64,000 nt of DNA from Flaccisagitta enflata (taxonomy: Eukaryota; Chaetognatha; Sagittoidea; Aphragmophora): positions 61,132,001-61,196,000 of the forward strand of contig OZ231127.1 of NCBI GenBank assembly GCA_965153355.1. The letters run 5' to 3'. Each line of letters starts with the position of its first letter. Position 1 is the first letter of the stretch. Below are positions 10,722 to 20,879 of the stretch, one piece after another. Position numbers and translations under genes: made by a program. Below the pieces are notes generated by a model that was given only the letters and a program-made list of their open reading frames with translations, did no database searches and was not told where the DNA came from.

Positions 10722-11635
10722 AGGGCCGTATACAAGATAGCAGTAGTCGCGGACGGGTGGGCAGGAGTGGAAAACCTCAACAGGTCGCCCAAGGGCAATA
10801 TGTGGTCAGCGATACCCCTTGCCCTGCTTTGCATGATTGTGGATTTGTATGAGGGGAAGCAGGGCAGCAGCCCCAAAGGGGACCTGTAGAACACAGGAGG
10901 ACTTTCGTTCATCCTGCCTGAAAATGTTGATGAGATGCTATGATCAGCTGATTGAAGGCCTTCGAGAGTCTGAAGGCTTTCCCAAGGCTGATTTGAGGCC
11001 ATGAGGCCTGACAGGCCGGATTTGAGGCCTGACAGGCCAGGTTTGAGGCCTGACAGGCCGGATTTGAGGCCTGACAGGCCAGATTTGAGGCTTGAGAGGC
11101 CAGATTTGAGGCTTGAGAGGCCAGATTTAAGGCCTCAGAGACCAAATTTGAGGCCTGAGAGGCCAGGTTTGTGGCCATGAGGCTTGACAGGCCGGATTTG
11201 AGGCCTGACAGGCCAGATTTGAGGCCTGACAGGTCAGATTTGAGGCCAAATTTGAAGCTTGAGAGGCCTAATTTGAGGCCTGAGAGGGCTAGTTTGAGGC
11301 CTGCCCGGCAGGATTGAGGCCTGACAGGCCGGATTTGAAGCCTGACAGACCTGATGAGGCCGGGTTGGAAAGGCTGGCTTGAGAGGCCAGATTTGAGGCC
11401 TGACAGGCCAGATTTCAAACCTGAGAGGCCAGATATAAGGCCTGAGAGACCTGATTAGAGGCCAGAGGGGGGGATGGACGAACAAACGAACGGACGAACG
11501 AAAGTCCCCCTGTGTTCTACAGGACTTTTTCCCATTTGGGGCCGCTGCCCAAAAAGCGACTTTGTGAGTCTTTGTGACAGATAATCCAACTGACGGACTG
11601 AAATGGCTTATAGAGTCCCGTGTCTGTATTTGAGG
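10722..11635 (+). mobile_element. HINE-like repeat split by a foldback element
   Basis: The left part at 10722-10775 has ACAGGGCCGTATACAAG, then AGTCGCGGACGGGTGGGC (the S3-side block). After the inserted element ends near 11556, the sequence resumes with ACTGACGGACTG, CTTATAGAGTCCCGTGTCTG, which matches the normal hairpin end (CTTATAGAGTTGCGTGTCCG). The order and orientation agree with one older element interrupted by a younger one. Confidence 0.55.
10779..11556. mobile_element. Foldback element with 20-bp minisatellite core (FB1)
   Basis: The left end begins ACAGGTCGCCCAAGGGC, continues TATGTGGTCAGCGATACC and GGGCAGCAGCCCCAAAGGGG, then ACCTGTAGAACACAGGAGG. The right end carries the inverted version AAGTCCCCCTGTGTTCTACA then GGGGCCGCTGCCC. 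Between them about 20 units of GAGGCCTGACAGGCCRGATTT fill 10990-11425. The family recurs near 14.6, 15.4, 20.3, 20.9, 48.9, 53.6, 55.1 and 56.2 kb. Long minus-strand frames here are readings of the repeat. It has no transposase of its own. Confidence 0.7.
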
Positions 11636-11808
11636 TCACTTGATCAAGTGGGCAAGAGTAGTGAGGCCAGACACCGCAAAACCTCAGTAAAGTAAGTGTG
11701 ATGGATGGACTGAGGGACAGATAGACCGACAAAGCAGTGTAGTGTCGTGTTGCAGGCGACTAAAAAGCAAAATCACAAAAATCGGGAAAAAAAAACAAAA
11801 TGATTTGA

Positions 11809-11974
11809 AAACAAGGCCGGATACACGGCCATCAGTTGCGGACGGGTGGGCAGGGGCGGAAATACGCGTTTTCCCACTTTTCAACTCGAGCGTGACGGAC
11901 CAACCAACCGACCAACCAACCAACCGACGGACGGACAAAGCCTCTTATAGAGTTGCGTGTCCGCAACTAAAAAG
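11809..11974 (+). mobile_element. HINE-like hairpin repeat, GTTGCG stem class (cleanest copy)
   Basis: Starts AACAAGGCCGGATACACGG, then S3 complement AGTTGCGGAC at 11833-11842, GGGTGGGCAGGGGCGG, the ACCAACCGACCAACC tract, CCTCTTATAGA, S2 complement GTTGCG and S1 complement GTCCGCAACT (11959-11968), ending TAAAAA. The two 10-bp outer segments are perfect inverted repeats, and the inner GTTGCG makes the local 3' hairpin. This matches the published plan of DINE-1/HINE elements: subterminal inverted repeats, a simple-repeat interior and a 3' hairpin. The assignment is by structure only. Confidence 0.75.
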
Positions 11975-12102
11975 AATAAGGACAGCCATTCTGCTCTAGG
12001 TGGGGCGCTGTTAGACGTTGTCATGGTGGCGGGGCTCCACTTGAGGTCACAGTGCAAACGAGTATGCAATTTGACAAGTCAAAATGGCTTGTAACAATTT
12101 TT

Positions 12103-12508
12103 AGTCGTGTGAACGCAACTCTAGAAGCCGCTATGTCGGTTGGTTGGTCGGTCTGCCACGTAACATTTTTGAAATATAGCTTAAATTGTCATTTTAAAGG
12201 AACTTAAGGGTACTTCAAGGTACTCAAAGGTACTTTAGGGTACTTAAGGGTACTATGGAGTACTATAGGTATTAAGGGTGATGTAGGGTACTTTAGGTAC
12301 TTTTGGGTACTCTAGGTTATTTTAGGGTACTTAAGGGTACTTTAGGGTATTTTAGGTACTTTAGGGTACATTAGGTACTTAAGGATACATTAGGTACTTT
12401 AGGTTACTCAAGGGTACTTAAAGTCCTTTATTTTAATTTATTACTTTTACCTTTATTACCTTTATTACCAGTTTACCACGCGACTAAGGTTTGTTGACCT
12501 TGTTATAT
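12103..12508 (-). mobile_element. HINE-like repeat with GGTACTTTAG array
   Basis: The hairpin head (AGTCGTGTGA, AACGCAACT) is followed by TCGGTTGGTTGGTCGG, then about 20 imperfect 10-bp GGGTACTTTA units at 12200-12420, then ACCACGCGACT (S3) and GTTGACCTTGTTATA. It is the same plan as the other copies with a different 10-bp interior. Confidence 0.7.
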
Positions 12509-12654
12509 TAACAATTTATAAATTTTTTGTTGAGATAAGGGATTCGTGGTGGATAATCATATATTTTTTGCATGGAAAAGCATTTTTATTTATGATATAC
12601 TTAGAAGTAAAAAGAAAGGATGCAAAATTGATGGAATTTAACAAGAATTGTTTT

Positions 12655-13445
12655 TTGTGCTATGGGTCATTTCCACAATAAACCGGCCCAGCTGAAATTC
12701 ATGATGTAAATATTGTTTTTATCATGGTAATCCTTTTTTTTATGATAGAAGCTGTTGTAACACATTACTTGGAATTCAGTGCCTAGCTGATATCCTTCAT
12801 ACTTAAAATTTTGATAGGCTATCTAGCAAAAAATAGGCCAAAATCACCCCCTTTTTTATGTGACACTGATGTCACATTTAAAACCTCAATAAAAAAGATA
12901 TAAAAAAATTATTAAGCCTACCCATTTATGGGTCATTTTTATTTAATTGCAATCCCTAAAGAAGAATTAAAGATTATATGGCAACCAATTGTTGTTAACT
13001 ATGCAAAAATTTCACTTTTAGTTGATGTATCTAAAAAAATGATTTATTTGATTTTGATACATAGTAGTATACTATACTTTAAATGACAATATCTTAGATA
13101 TTATGGAAATTTTCTTTTTTCCCCTTTTAGTATAGACATAACCCAAGTTACATGCAAAATTCCAGACTTTAATGTTAATTCTAGCCAGAGATATTGATTT
13201 TTGAAGAGAGTGACGGAAAATGTTAACACCCTATTACTCTAATGTTTCTCTGATTATGATGAAAATTAACATAAGTGAACACATTTCAAGTATTGGAATA
13301 TTTTTTTTTATATGATCTGAAAGAGTATCAAATTCTGAGCATAGGGCTCAAATTTTAAGCTATTGGGTGCAAACATTATGAAATTATGACATTTTTATCA
13401 ATGTTAACGAATTCCGTCGCCTTATTTCCGCCAGTCTAGTTAATT
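12655..13445. mobile_element. Possible element with degenerate terminal inverted repeats
   Basis: TATGGGTCATTTCCACAATA at the left and TAATTGTGGAAACTGCCTAT at the right form an imperfect inverted pair about 790 bp apart. The interior is AT-rich with no open frame. The pairing is short and could be chance. Confidence 0.3.
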
Positions 13446-13464
13446 GTGGAAACTGCCTATGACA

Positions 13465-13610
13465 TGTCTTGCGTGAAAAACCAAATCTGTCTCTGAATGC
13501 AAAATTTTGCATTTTGAAAAACATGGCATCAGTCTGAACTGTTTTGAGGAACAGGCCATGTTCTTAGAAACGCAAAATTTTGCTTTCAGGCATTCATGTT
13601 TTTCACGTTA
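13465..13610. repeat. Short palindrome
   Basis: GAATGCAAAATTTTGCATTT near 13495 pairs with GCAAAATTTTGCTTTCAGG near 13580, and GCGTGAAAAAC pairs with GTTTTTCACG at the outer ends. It lies between the possible element at its left and the MITE at 13838. Confidence 0.55.
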
Positions 13611-13837
13611 CAATATCTGTTTTCCGTGCCATTTCTTTTAAAGAAATTTGTGTTACACTAAGTACGCCGGGACTTTACCAATGCGAGATCAGTACCATTG
13701 ATCTGTTAAACTTTTTAACTAAATCTAGGGAGTATAATGCATGCATAAGACTTTAGTTTTGGTTATATATCCGCTGCATAGCAGCGTATTCCAAATGTTA
13801 TAGATCAGACTGAGTTGTTAAATTTAACCATGACATA

Positions 13838-14450
13838 CAGTACATTCCGAGCAAACCCGACTTAAACTGGAGGATAATTTTTTTATACCTTAATTTCATT
13901 TCCCTAGTTTTATTTTTAGTATCTAGGCTAATTAAAGGACGCTTAATTCCTTAAATATATTTAGCAGTAAAGAAACATAACTCATAAAATCAAAGTCCAT
14001 GAAGATTTCATTTTAGAGTGTTTTAACATTGACCATTAGATTCAACAGAAAATTTTACTTGTTTTGAAAAAAAAATCAGTTCAATCCGACAATTATTTCA
14101 GGTTTTACGGCCATTTTAAGTTTTTTAGGACAATTGTCCTAAAAAGACATTGAACAATTGTCCTTAAAAACTTAAAATGGCCGTAAAACCTGAACTAATT
14201 ATCCAATTTAGCTGATTTTTTTCTTCAAAATTAGGTAAAACTTTCTGCTGAATCTAATGGTTTAGGTTATAACACTCTAAAATGAAGTCATCATGGACTT
14301 TGATTTCATGAGTTATGTTTTTTGACTGCCAAATATGTTCAAGGAATTAAGCGTCCTTTAATTAGATACCAAAAATGAAGCTAGGGAAATAAAATTAAGG
14401 TATTAAAAATTTATCCTCCAGTTTTAGTTGGATTTGCTCGGAATGTACTG
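13838..14450. mobile_element. Foldback MITE with TA target duplication
   Basis: The ends CAGTACATTCCGAGCAAA and TTTGCTCGGAATGTACTG are each flanked by TA (13836-13837 and 14451-14452). The arms are about 300 bp, meeting at ACAATTGTCC near 14147, so almost the whole element is one hairpin. It is of the Tc1/mariner non-autonomous type and has no coding capacity. Confidence 0.9.
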
Positions 14451-14589
14451 TAGCTAGAAGACTGTTGCAATAAGCTGATTTTTGATGAAAAACACAAATT
14501 TGAGAGCTGAAATGGTTTTTACCCCACTAATTTTCAATGGTTCTGAGCCAAAAAATGGCGGATTAAGGGTTTCCAAGGCTTTGCATTAT

Positions 14590-15235
14590 TGATGTGAGGG
14601 GAAGCTGGGCAACGACCCTGAAAGGAACGAAGTCCTGTAGAACACAGAGGGACTTTTGTTTGGCCTTCCATCCTGGGATGGCTAAGTTGAAGCCTCTGAG
14701 GGTAGAATGGTCGCCTGAAATGACTGATTTTAGGACTGAGAGAAAAGATTTGATGCCTAAGAAAACAGGTTTCAGTCCTGAGAGGGCAGATTTCAGGCCT
14801 GAGAGGGCAGATTTCAGGCCCGAGAGGGCAGATTTCAGGCCCGAGAGGGCAGATTTCAGGCCCGAGAGGGCAGATTTCAGGCCCGAGAGGGCAGATTTCA
14901 GGCCTGAGATAGCAGATTTCAGGCCTGAGATAGCAGATTTCAGGCCTGAGATAGCAGATTTCAGGCCTGAGATAGCAGATTTCAGGCCTGAGATAGCAGA
15001 TTTCAGGCCTGAGATAGCAGATTTCAGGCCTGAGATAGCAGATTTCAGGCCTGAGATAGCAGATTTCAGGCCTGAGATAGCAGATTTCAGGCCTGAGATA
15101 GCAGATTTCAGGCCTGAGATAGCAGATTTCAGGCCTGAGATAGCAGATTTCAGGCCTGAGATAGCAGATTTCAGGCCTGAGATAGCAGATTTCAGGCCTG
15201 AGATAGCAGATTTCAGGCCTCAAATTTAGGCTAAA
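14590..15235. repeat. 21-bp minisatellite within a foldback-family left end
   Basis: GCTGGGCAACGACCC, GAAGTCCTGTAGAACACAG and AGGGACTTTTGTT form the family left end. About 22 units of a 21-bp sequence (GATTTCAGGCCTGAGATAGC type) follow, in two sub-arrays, GAGAGGGC then GAGATAGC. Because 21 is a multiple of three, both strands stay open for over 200 codons. The peptide repeats have no independent support and I do not call them genes. The inverted right end is missing. Confidence 0.8.
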
Positions 15236-15265
15236 GAGGGCTAGCGCGGGCTTATTTTGACCCGC

Positions 15266-15297
15266 GACTTGAGTAGCTGTGTATCCAGCCTTGTTTA
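15266..15297 (-). mobile_element. HINE-like S3 end fragment
   Basis: CCCGCGACTTGAGTAGCTGT followed by GTATCCAGCCTTGTTT is the standard S3 end. The hairpin half is not adjacent, having presumably been displaced or deleted by the minisatellite element at its left. Confidence 0.6.
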
Positions 15298-15349
15298 ATC
15301 AATGACTGATAACTAAAGGGAGTAATAGTCGCAAAAGCGTTAGATGGTC

Positions 15350-15925
15350 AGCGGTACCCGTTGCCCCTATGTGAGTGTATGTGGGTGTGAGGTGGTTAGA
15401 GGGGCAGTGGCCCCAAAGGGGCCAATGACCTATGCTGTTTTTATTTGAGCCTCAAGGCTGGAATTATGGCCTCAAGGCTGGAATTGGGGCCTTGAGGCTT
15501 GGAGTTAAGCCTTGAGGCTTGGATTTGAGCCTTGAAGCTGGAATTATAGCCTCGAGTCTGGAATTATGGCTTCGAGGCTGGAATTGGGGCTTTGAGGTTT
15601 GGATTTGAGCCTCAAGGCTAGGATTTGAGCCTCGAGGCTGGGATTTGAGCCACAAGGCTGAGATTTCGGCCTCAAGGTTAGAATTTGGATCTCAGGGGTG
15701 GAACATGAGCCTCACAGCTAGAATTTGGGCCTCAAGGCTAGATTTTGGGCCTCTGGGCTAGAATTTGGGCCTCAGGGCTAGAATTTGGATCTCTGGGGTG
15801 GAATATGGGCCTCAAAGCCAGAATTTGGGCCGCGAAGCTGGGGAGGAGAAGGAGGAGGAGGAGAATTTTCTGCATATGTGAAAGCATAGGTCATTGCCCC
15901 CTTCGGGGCCACGGCCAAAAACGGG
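15350..15925. mobile_element. Foldback element, second subfamily, GCCTCAAGGCTGG core
   Basis: The left end GGCCCCAAAGGGGCC then AATGACCTATGC is mirrored by GCATAGGTCATTGCCCC at 15883-15900. About 20 units of a 20-bp repeat (TTTGAGCCTCAAGGCTGGAA type) lie between, followed by a GGAGGAGAAGGAGG stretch. The element at 20300-20775 has the same ends and purine stretch. Confidence 0.7.
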
Positions 15926-15929
15926 GACT

Positions 15930-16785
15930 TGTGCGATTTTTCTAGATTTTCATAATTTTCCAATATCAGCCATATTAGAGAAATAGGCTCTTGCTTGCGA
16001 TTTCCGCTTAAATTCAAACTAATTTTGGTGCATTGGTATTCTGAGGGTAGGACTTTTAATGAAAATTTTAATAAGAATTGCAATATGTTTAACTTAAGAT
16101 GAGATTGGGAACAGGAGAGAAAACAGGGACTAAGACGATTTTTCATGTTTTTCACAATTTTTCGGCATCTGTTATATTAGAGAAATAGGCCCTCGCTTGC
16201 AACTTCCGCCTGAATTAAAAGACGATGTGGCCAAAAATGATAATAAAATGAGAGGGGTAGCAAAATCAGTTTGTACCCGACCCACAGCTTTGAAAGATTT
16301 CAGCCTTCACTGCCCTGAGCCAGCCCTCATGGGCCTTAAGTCAGCTCTCACCAGGCTGAAATAAGCCCGCGCTAGCCCAAAATCAGTCTTCATAGGTCCC
16401 AAATCTCAGATCTTAAGGTTCATTGCAGCAATTAAAGCTCCTCAGCTAGATTTCAGTAAATTCTGAGTATTGGCTAAGAAGATATAAGGGTATTTATGAT
16501 TTATCTAGTCTAGTAACATTGTTTCCTGGACTCACAAAAATGTATTTGAAATTATTTTTTTTCGAGAAAAAAATTTTTTTTTGGAAAAAAGAATTTTTAA
16601 GAAATTCTTTTTTTAGGAAATAAAAATTTTTTGAAAAAAATCTGAAATTTCTTTTTTTGAAATTTTTTTTTTTTTGAAAAATTTTGTGGTTACCATCTTT
16701 TATTGTTGTACTGTAAGGTATGCCATCATGGTCTTCAAGGTATGCCATCATGGACTTCCAGGGTTGCCATCATGGTATGATGAAG
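15930..16785. other. AT-rich DNA with degenerate 20-bp units and homopolymer runs
   Basis: Degenerate CCTTAAGTCAGCTCTC-type units occur at 16300-16400. Long A and T runs fill 16545-16685. Three units of the 22-bp CATCATGG repeat lie at 16715-16780. There is no gene. Confidence 0.5.
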
Positions 16786-17240
16786 TAGCTGGGTATGATG
16801 AAGTAGCTGGGTGTGATGGAGTAGCTGGGTGTGATGGAGTAGCTGGGTGTGATGGAGTAGCTGGGTGTGATGGAGTAGCTGGGTGTGATGGAGTAGCTGG
16901 GTGTGATGGAGTAGCTGGGTGTGATGGAGTAGCTGGGTGTGATGGAGTAGCTGGGTGTGATGGAGTAGCTGGGTGTGATGGAGTAGCTGGGTGTGATGGA
17001 GTAGCTGGGTGTGATGGAGTAGCTGGGTGTGATGGAGTAGCTGGGTGTGATGGAGTAGCTGGGTGTGATGGAGTAGCTGGGTGTGATGGAGTAGCTGGGT
17101 GTGATGGAGTAGCTGGGTGTGATGGAGTAGCTGGGTGTGATGGAGTAGCTGGGTGTGATGGAGTAGCTGGGTGTGATGGAGTAGCTGGGTGTGATGGAGT
17201 AGCTGGGTGTGATGGAGTAGCTGGGTGTGATGGAGTACTG
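16783..17240. repeat. 18-bp minisatellite, about 25 units
   Basis: Near-identical TGGGTGTGATGGAGTAGC units follow two variant TGATGAAGTAGC units. The period is a multiple of three, so + and - strands stay open for about 190 and 220 codons (CDGVAG and HHTQLL repeats). These are repeat artefacts, although the minus-strand frame does run on for about 50 codons beyond the array. Confidence 0.95.
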
Positions 17241-17599
17241 TAGATGGGTTTATTTTCAATTCAGTAACCACGATGTGGCCTTTAGTTTTCAGCTTTTTCA
17301 AATCTGTTAGGATATTGTCATAGCTAGGTTTTGTTTTGGTAAATACGCATGAATGATTTTTGTAGTCGCGAATATGCAACCAGACTTCGCGCGGCCGCGA
17401 GGCCATTTCCGACGTGTCCGTCCGTGATGGTCGAGTTGGAAAGTCCGTTTCTATCCACTTGTTCGCGACGGGTTTCCGGCGTGCATTCGTCCTTCATGAC
17501 CTGTTTCTTCCTCTCCGTCTTCTTTATCGTTTTCTTCTTTTCTTTCAATTAGTCTGCATCGTTTTTTATTCTTTTTTAACAGCTTCGCCTCACTTATAA

Positions 17600-18166
17600 C
17601 CAATGGGACCTCGATTCTTTATGTCACACCGTAGTTTAGTGTAGTTTTCCGTCTCCAGCTCTTTAACGTAACAACGTGAAGCGTGGATTAAACAGCAGCC
17701 CTCTCCGTCTCGCACGCAGGAACCCACCCAACATGTGTAAAAATGTGATAACTATAGCACTACGACACGCGATGGCGTAGCGTTCGCGGGCTGGCGCAAA
17801 CGCGTGCAACTGTGATCTGTAGACGATGGCGAGCATGTGACGAAAGGTTTGTCGCCAGGCGCCAGTCCTAAACCGCTAGCGTGTACATCGACAACTACTA
17901 CTAAGCGCATGGATTATCTTCCTTTCACTCTCCACGATACGTCGAATTAAAAAAAAGCAACTAAAATTGTGATTCTCCTCTTCGTTGTTCCTTTTTTTCT
18001 TCGTTGAAAATTGTTGAAAAATCATCGAAGGTCTCTTGTTAACCGCATGACCGCACCACAAAATTCTCCCTGTGACCTTTACAAAATTATTCTCGCTTTC
18101 TGTGACGATCTTCACTTGTTCGCGCTTTTCTGGAAAAAGGAAAGCACTCGCGAGTGAAGCGTAAGA
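17600..18166 (+). promoter_or_regulatory. GC-rich 5' region of the PMCA gene
   Basis: Compared with the AT-rich surroundings this block is rich in CpG (17690-17880, for example GCGTAGCGTTCGCGGGCTGG) and free of the dispersed repeats found on both sides. It ends at the first PMCA coding exon. Promoter and 5' untranslated region are inferred. No TATA box or unambiguous start site is visible. The upstream hairpin-like sequence at 17363-17405 is separate. Confidence 0.5.
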
Positions 18167-18545
18167 ATGAATAAAATGGCGGAGACAAATTCAGACTCGG
18201 GTGGAGACCCATACTCGAATCGGAAGTATGGGTGCTCCGTGAAAGAAATGAAAGACCTTATGCAAATGAAAGGGCACGAGGCTCTTTCAAAGATACAAGA
18301 TGAACATGGCGGAGTAGGGGAGTTGTGTAAAAAACTCTACACCTCGCCGGGAGGGGGTATCACGGACGATTCTAGAGACGCTGAACATCGGCGCAAAGTT
18401 TTCAGTAGTAACGTGATTCCTCCAAAACCTCCCAAGTCTTTCCTCTCCCTCGTTTTAGAAGCAATTCAAGACGTGACCCTCATCATTCTAATCGTTGCTG
18501 CACTTATCTCCTTAGGCCTCTCATTTTATCACCCTCCGGAAGGAA
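18167..18545 (+). CDS. PMCA: PMCA exon 1 (N-terminus and first membrane segment)
   Basis: Starts at ATG 18167. A second in-frame ATG at 18176 is an equally possible start. The exon encodes about 126 residues with the family hallmarks ELCKKLYTSP, VIPPKPPKSF, QDVTLIILI and LGLSFYHPP, all close to animal PMCAs. The hydrophobic run TLIILIVAALISLGLSF is the first membrane segment. The donor is GGAA|GTAAGT at 18546, phase 1. Confidence 0.95.
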
Positions 18546-18602
18546 GTAAGTCATTTTCGACGCGTCATTCTCGAAAAGCAGTATCCTTAAAAAGAGTTTT
18601 TT

Positions 18603-18734
18603 AGTCGTGGACACGCGACTCTACTCCTTGCCGTGTCGGTCCGTCCGTAACATTTTTTAATTGGGAGCGGTTTTCGCATAACTGCGCCTGCCCAACCGTC
18701 CGCGACTGGATTGCCGTGTATCCGGCCTTGTTTT
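18603..18734 (-). mobile_element. HINE-like hairpin repeat just inside PMCA intron 1
   Basis: A compact complete copy of 132 bp: S1 AGTCGTGGAC, S2 ACGCGACT, GTCGGTCCGTCCG, CGCCTGCCCAACC, S3 GTCCGCGACT, GTGTATCCGGCCTTGTTTT. It begins 57 bp after the exon 1 splice donor. Confidence 0.75.
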
Positions 18735-18849
18735 ATAGATGGTTGAAAACCCTTCTAACAAACCTGAAGGCGACTGCACCTTATCTCATTACTTTATTTT
18801 CGTCGTAGGAAAAAAACAAGGAAATAAGCAGAATGAGTGACGCGGGTCA

Positions 18850-19035
18850 CAATATTGTTGCGGACGGGTGGGCAGGGGCAGCCAAACCCCATCCACACCC
18901 AACGCCCCACCTAACCCCCCTTCCAACTGACACATACTCCAAAAGCCTCTAAAACGCTCGTTTTCCCTCTTTTCAACTCTTGCTTACGGACGGACGGACA
19001 AGGCCTCTTATAGAGTTACGTGTCCGCAACTAAAA
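18850..19035 (+). mobile_element. HINE-like hairpin repeat, opposite orientation
   Basis: TTGCGGACGGGTGGGCAGG on the left and CTTATAGAGTTACGTG, TGTCCGCAACTAAAAA on the right. The S1 and S3 segments match in the GTTGCG class, while the inner S2 has one change (GTTACG). The AACAAGGCC start is degraded. Confidence 0.7.
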
Positions 19036-19242
19036 ACAGGCTACTACAACTCAAAAACATATTTTGATTAAGCACGCTCTCCAGGTTTGAGGTAAATGGT
19101 CCGCCCAAATGACGGTACAGAGCTGTGTTGGCAGTTGCTCTTAACTGGAACTTATGTCTGCCAAAAATCTATTTGAAAAATATCCAAAATAAGTTTACTC
19201 TTATGCAAAAAGATGCAAAAATGGCCGTTAAAATTTGTATTT

Positions 19243-19345
19243 TTAGTTGCGGACACGCAACTGAAAGAGGCTTTGTCCGTCCCTCCGTCTGTCCGTTGTC
19301 AGTCCATCCGTGAGCACGAGTCAGTGGGAAATCAAGCGTTGTAGA
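19243..19345 (-). mobile_element. HINE-like hairpin head cut by the large composite palindrome
   Basis: AGTTGCGGAC and ACGCAACT form the hairpin, followed by GTCCGTCCCTCCGTCTGTCC. The sequence then changes into the foldback-family end GGGCAGCGGTCCCGAAGGG. A possible S3 partner, GTTCGCAACT, lies beyond the composite at 25817-25826, but the usual CCTTGTTT end is not there. Confidence 0.55.
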
Positions 19346-19689
19346 AGCTTTTTGGGCAGCGGTCCCGAAGGGGGATGAAGTCCCGTAGAACATAGGGGGA
19401 CTTTTTGTGTGTCCGTTCGTCTCCGGTCTTGAACTGTGAGCACGGTATCTGGATGGTAACGCCAGGCCCAAGGTGAATGACTAATCCCGGGATGGTGTCC
19501 AGGCTGCTCCCATGGTTGGTGCCGACTAATCGTCAGAGCGGTTTTGGAGAAAAGTTGAATTTTTTCCTTCAAAAAATCATTTTTTGGCCAAGAATGGTAA
19601 AAAATTAAGAAAAAAATTATTTTTTTCACTCTTTTGTAATCAAATGATACACTGGCCCGAAGGTTATAACCATTTAGTGTAGGGGGAGC

Positions 19690-20290
19690 AGTACAGATGG
19701 ATGACGGGGTCTTAGGACCCCTAGGGGCCCTCTAAAGGGCCCCCAGGGGCTCAAAAATGCCAACATGGCTTCAAATGTTTCTTGTTCTGCCCTGTCGTAC
19801 CCCAGTGATACATCAACCTATCAGTCATTTCCATCTAGAGTGGTGGAAGATGTGCAGATGGATAACGGGGGTTTGAGACCCTGAGTGGCCCTCTAGGGGG
19901 GCCCCAAGAGTTCAAAGGGCCAACATGGCTCAGAAATACTTCTTGCTCTGCCCTGTTGTACCCTAGTGGTATACAAACATATCAGTCATTTCCATCTAGA
20001 GTGGTGGGAGATGTGCAGATAGATAACGGGGGTTAAGGACTCCTAGGGGCCCTCTAAGGGGTCCCCAGGGACTCAAAATGGCCTAAATGGTCCAAAAATG
20101 TTCTTGTTCTGCCCTGTTATACTCCAGTGGTACACCCACCTATCAGTCATTCCCATCTAGAGTGGCGGGAGATGTGCAGATGGATAATGGGGATTTAAGA
20201 CCCCTAGGGGCCCTCTCAGGGGCCCCCAGGGGGTCTAAAAGGCCAACATGGCTCAAAAATGCTTCTTATTCTGCCCTGTCGTACCCCACC
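19690..20290. repeat. ~161-bp tandem repeat, left arm (4 units)
   Basis: The unit contains ATCTAGAGTGGTGGGAGATG, GCAGATGGATAACGGGG and CTCTAAGGGGCCCCCAGG. Units start near 19690, 19852, 20013 and 20173. The inverted copies are at 23340-24040. Short frames such as that at 20087-20299 are readings of this unit. Confidence 0.85.
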
Positions 20291-20299
20291 CTGCTTTAG

Positions 20300-20775
20300 T
20301 AGGTTGTGCTTGTAGTTGAAGGAGAAGCAGGGCAGCGGCCCTGAAGGGGTTGATGACCTATGCTTTCACACATAGGGGAAATTTCTCCTCCTTCTCCTCC
20401 TCTTTCTCCTCCTCCTCTGTCCCCCTCCCTTCAAATCCCAGCTTCAAGACCAAATTCCCAGCCTTGAGGCCCAAATCCCAGCCTCAAGGCCTAAATCTTA
20501 GCCTCAAGGCCCAAATCCTAGCATCAAGGCCCAAATCCTGGAATGGAGGCCGAGATCCCAGCCTTGAGGCCCAAATCTCAGCCTTGAAGTCCAAATCCCA
20601 GCCAAAAGACCCAGATCCCAACCTTGAGGCTGAGATTTGGGCCTCCAGGCGGAGATCTGAGCCTTGAGGCTAGGTCTTGGGAGAAGTAGGAGAAGGAGAA
20701 GGAGAAAAAATTTCCCCTATGTGTGGAAGCATAACTAGGTTATCGACCTCCTTCAGGGCCGCTGCCCAAAATGTG
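20300..20775. mobile_element. Foldback element, second subfamily
   Basis: GCAGGGCAGCGGCCCTGAAG, then GATGACCTATGC and TTTCTCCTCCTTCTCC at the left are mirrored by GGAGAAGGAGAAAAAATTTC, GCATAACTAGG and GGGCCGCTGCCC at the right. The core is a 20-bp CCCAGCCTCAAGGCCCAAAT array. It has the same plan as 15350-15925. Confidence 0.75.
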
Positions 20776-20879
20776 CAGCTCCCACCACGCTTGATAGAAA
20801 TGGCTGATAAGCAAGTGTACTACAGAGCAGAAACATAGGCAGTTTTTTTAATGTTTGGGCCACTTTTGCCTTTTTTTTG

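Noticed and set aside
14594-15229. Long open frames on both strands with RPEIADF- and LRPEICY-type repeats
   Set aside because: They follow from a 21-bp repeat without stops. Both strands are open at once, and there are no splice signals or non-repeat domain.
16674-17406. Open frames of 189 and 223 codons over the 18-bp array
   Set aside because: The period is a multiple of three, so frames stay open. The flanking non-repeat residues do not resemble a protein I know.
19321-19629. Open frames of about 100 codons at 19169-19629 and 23374-23967
   Set aside because: They lie in inverted copies of the ~161-bp repeat and foldback ends, and identical readings recur on the opposite strand of the other arm.
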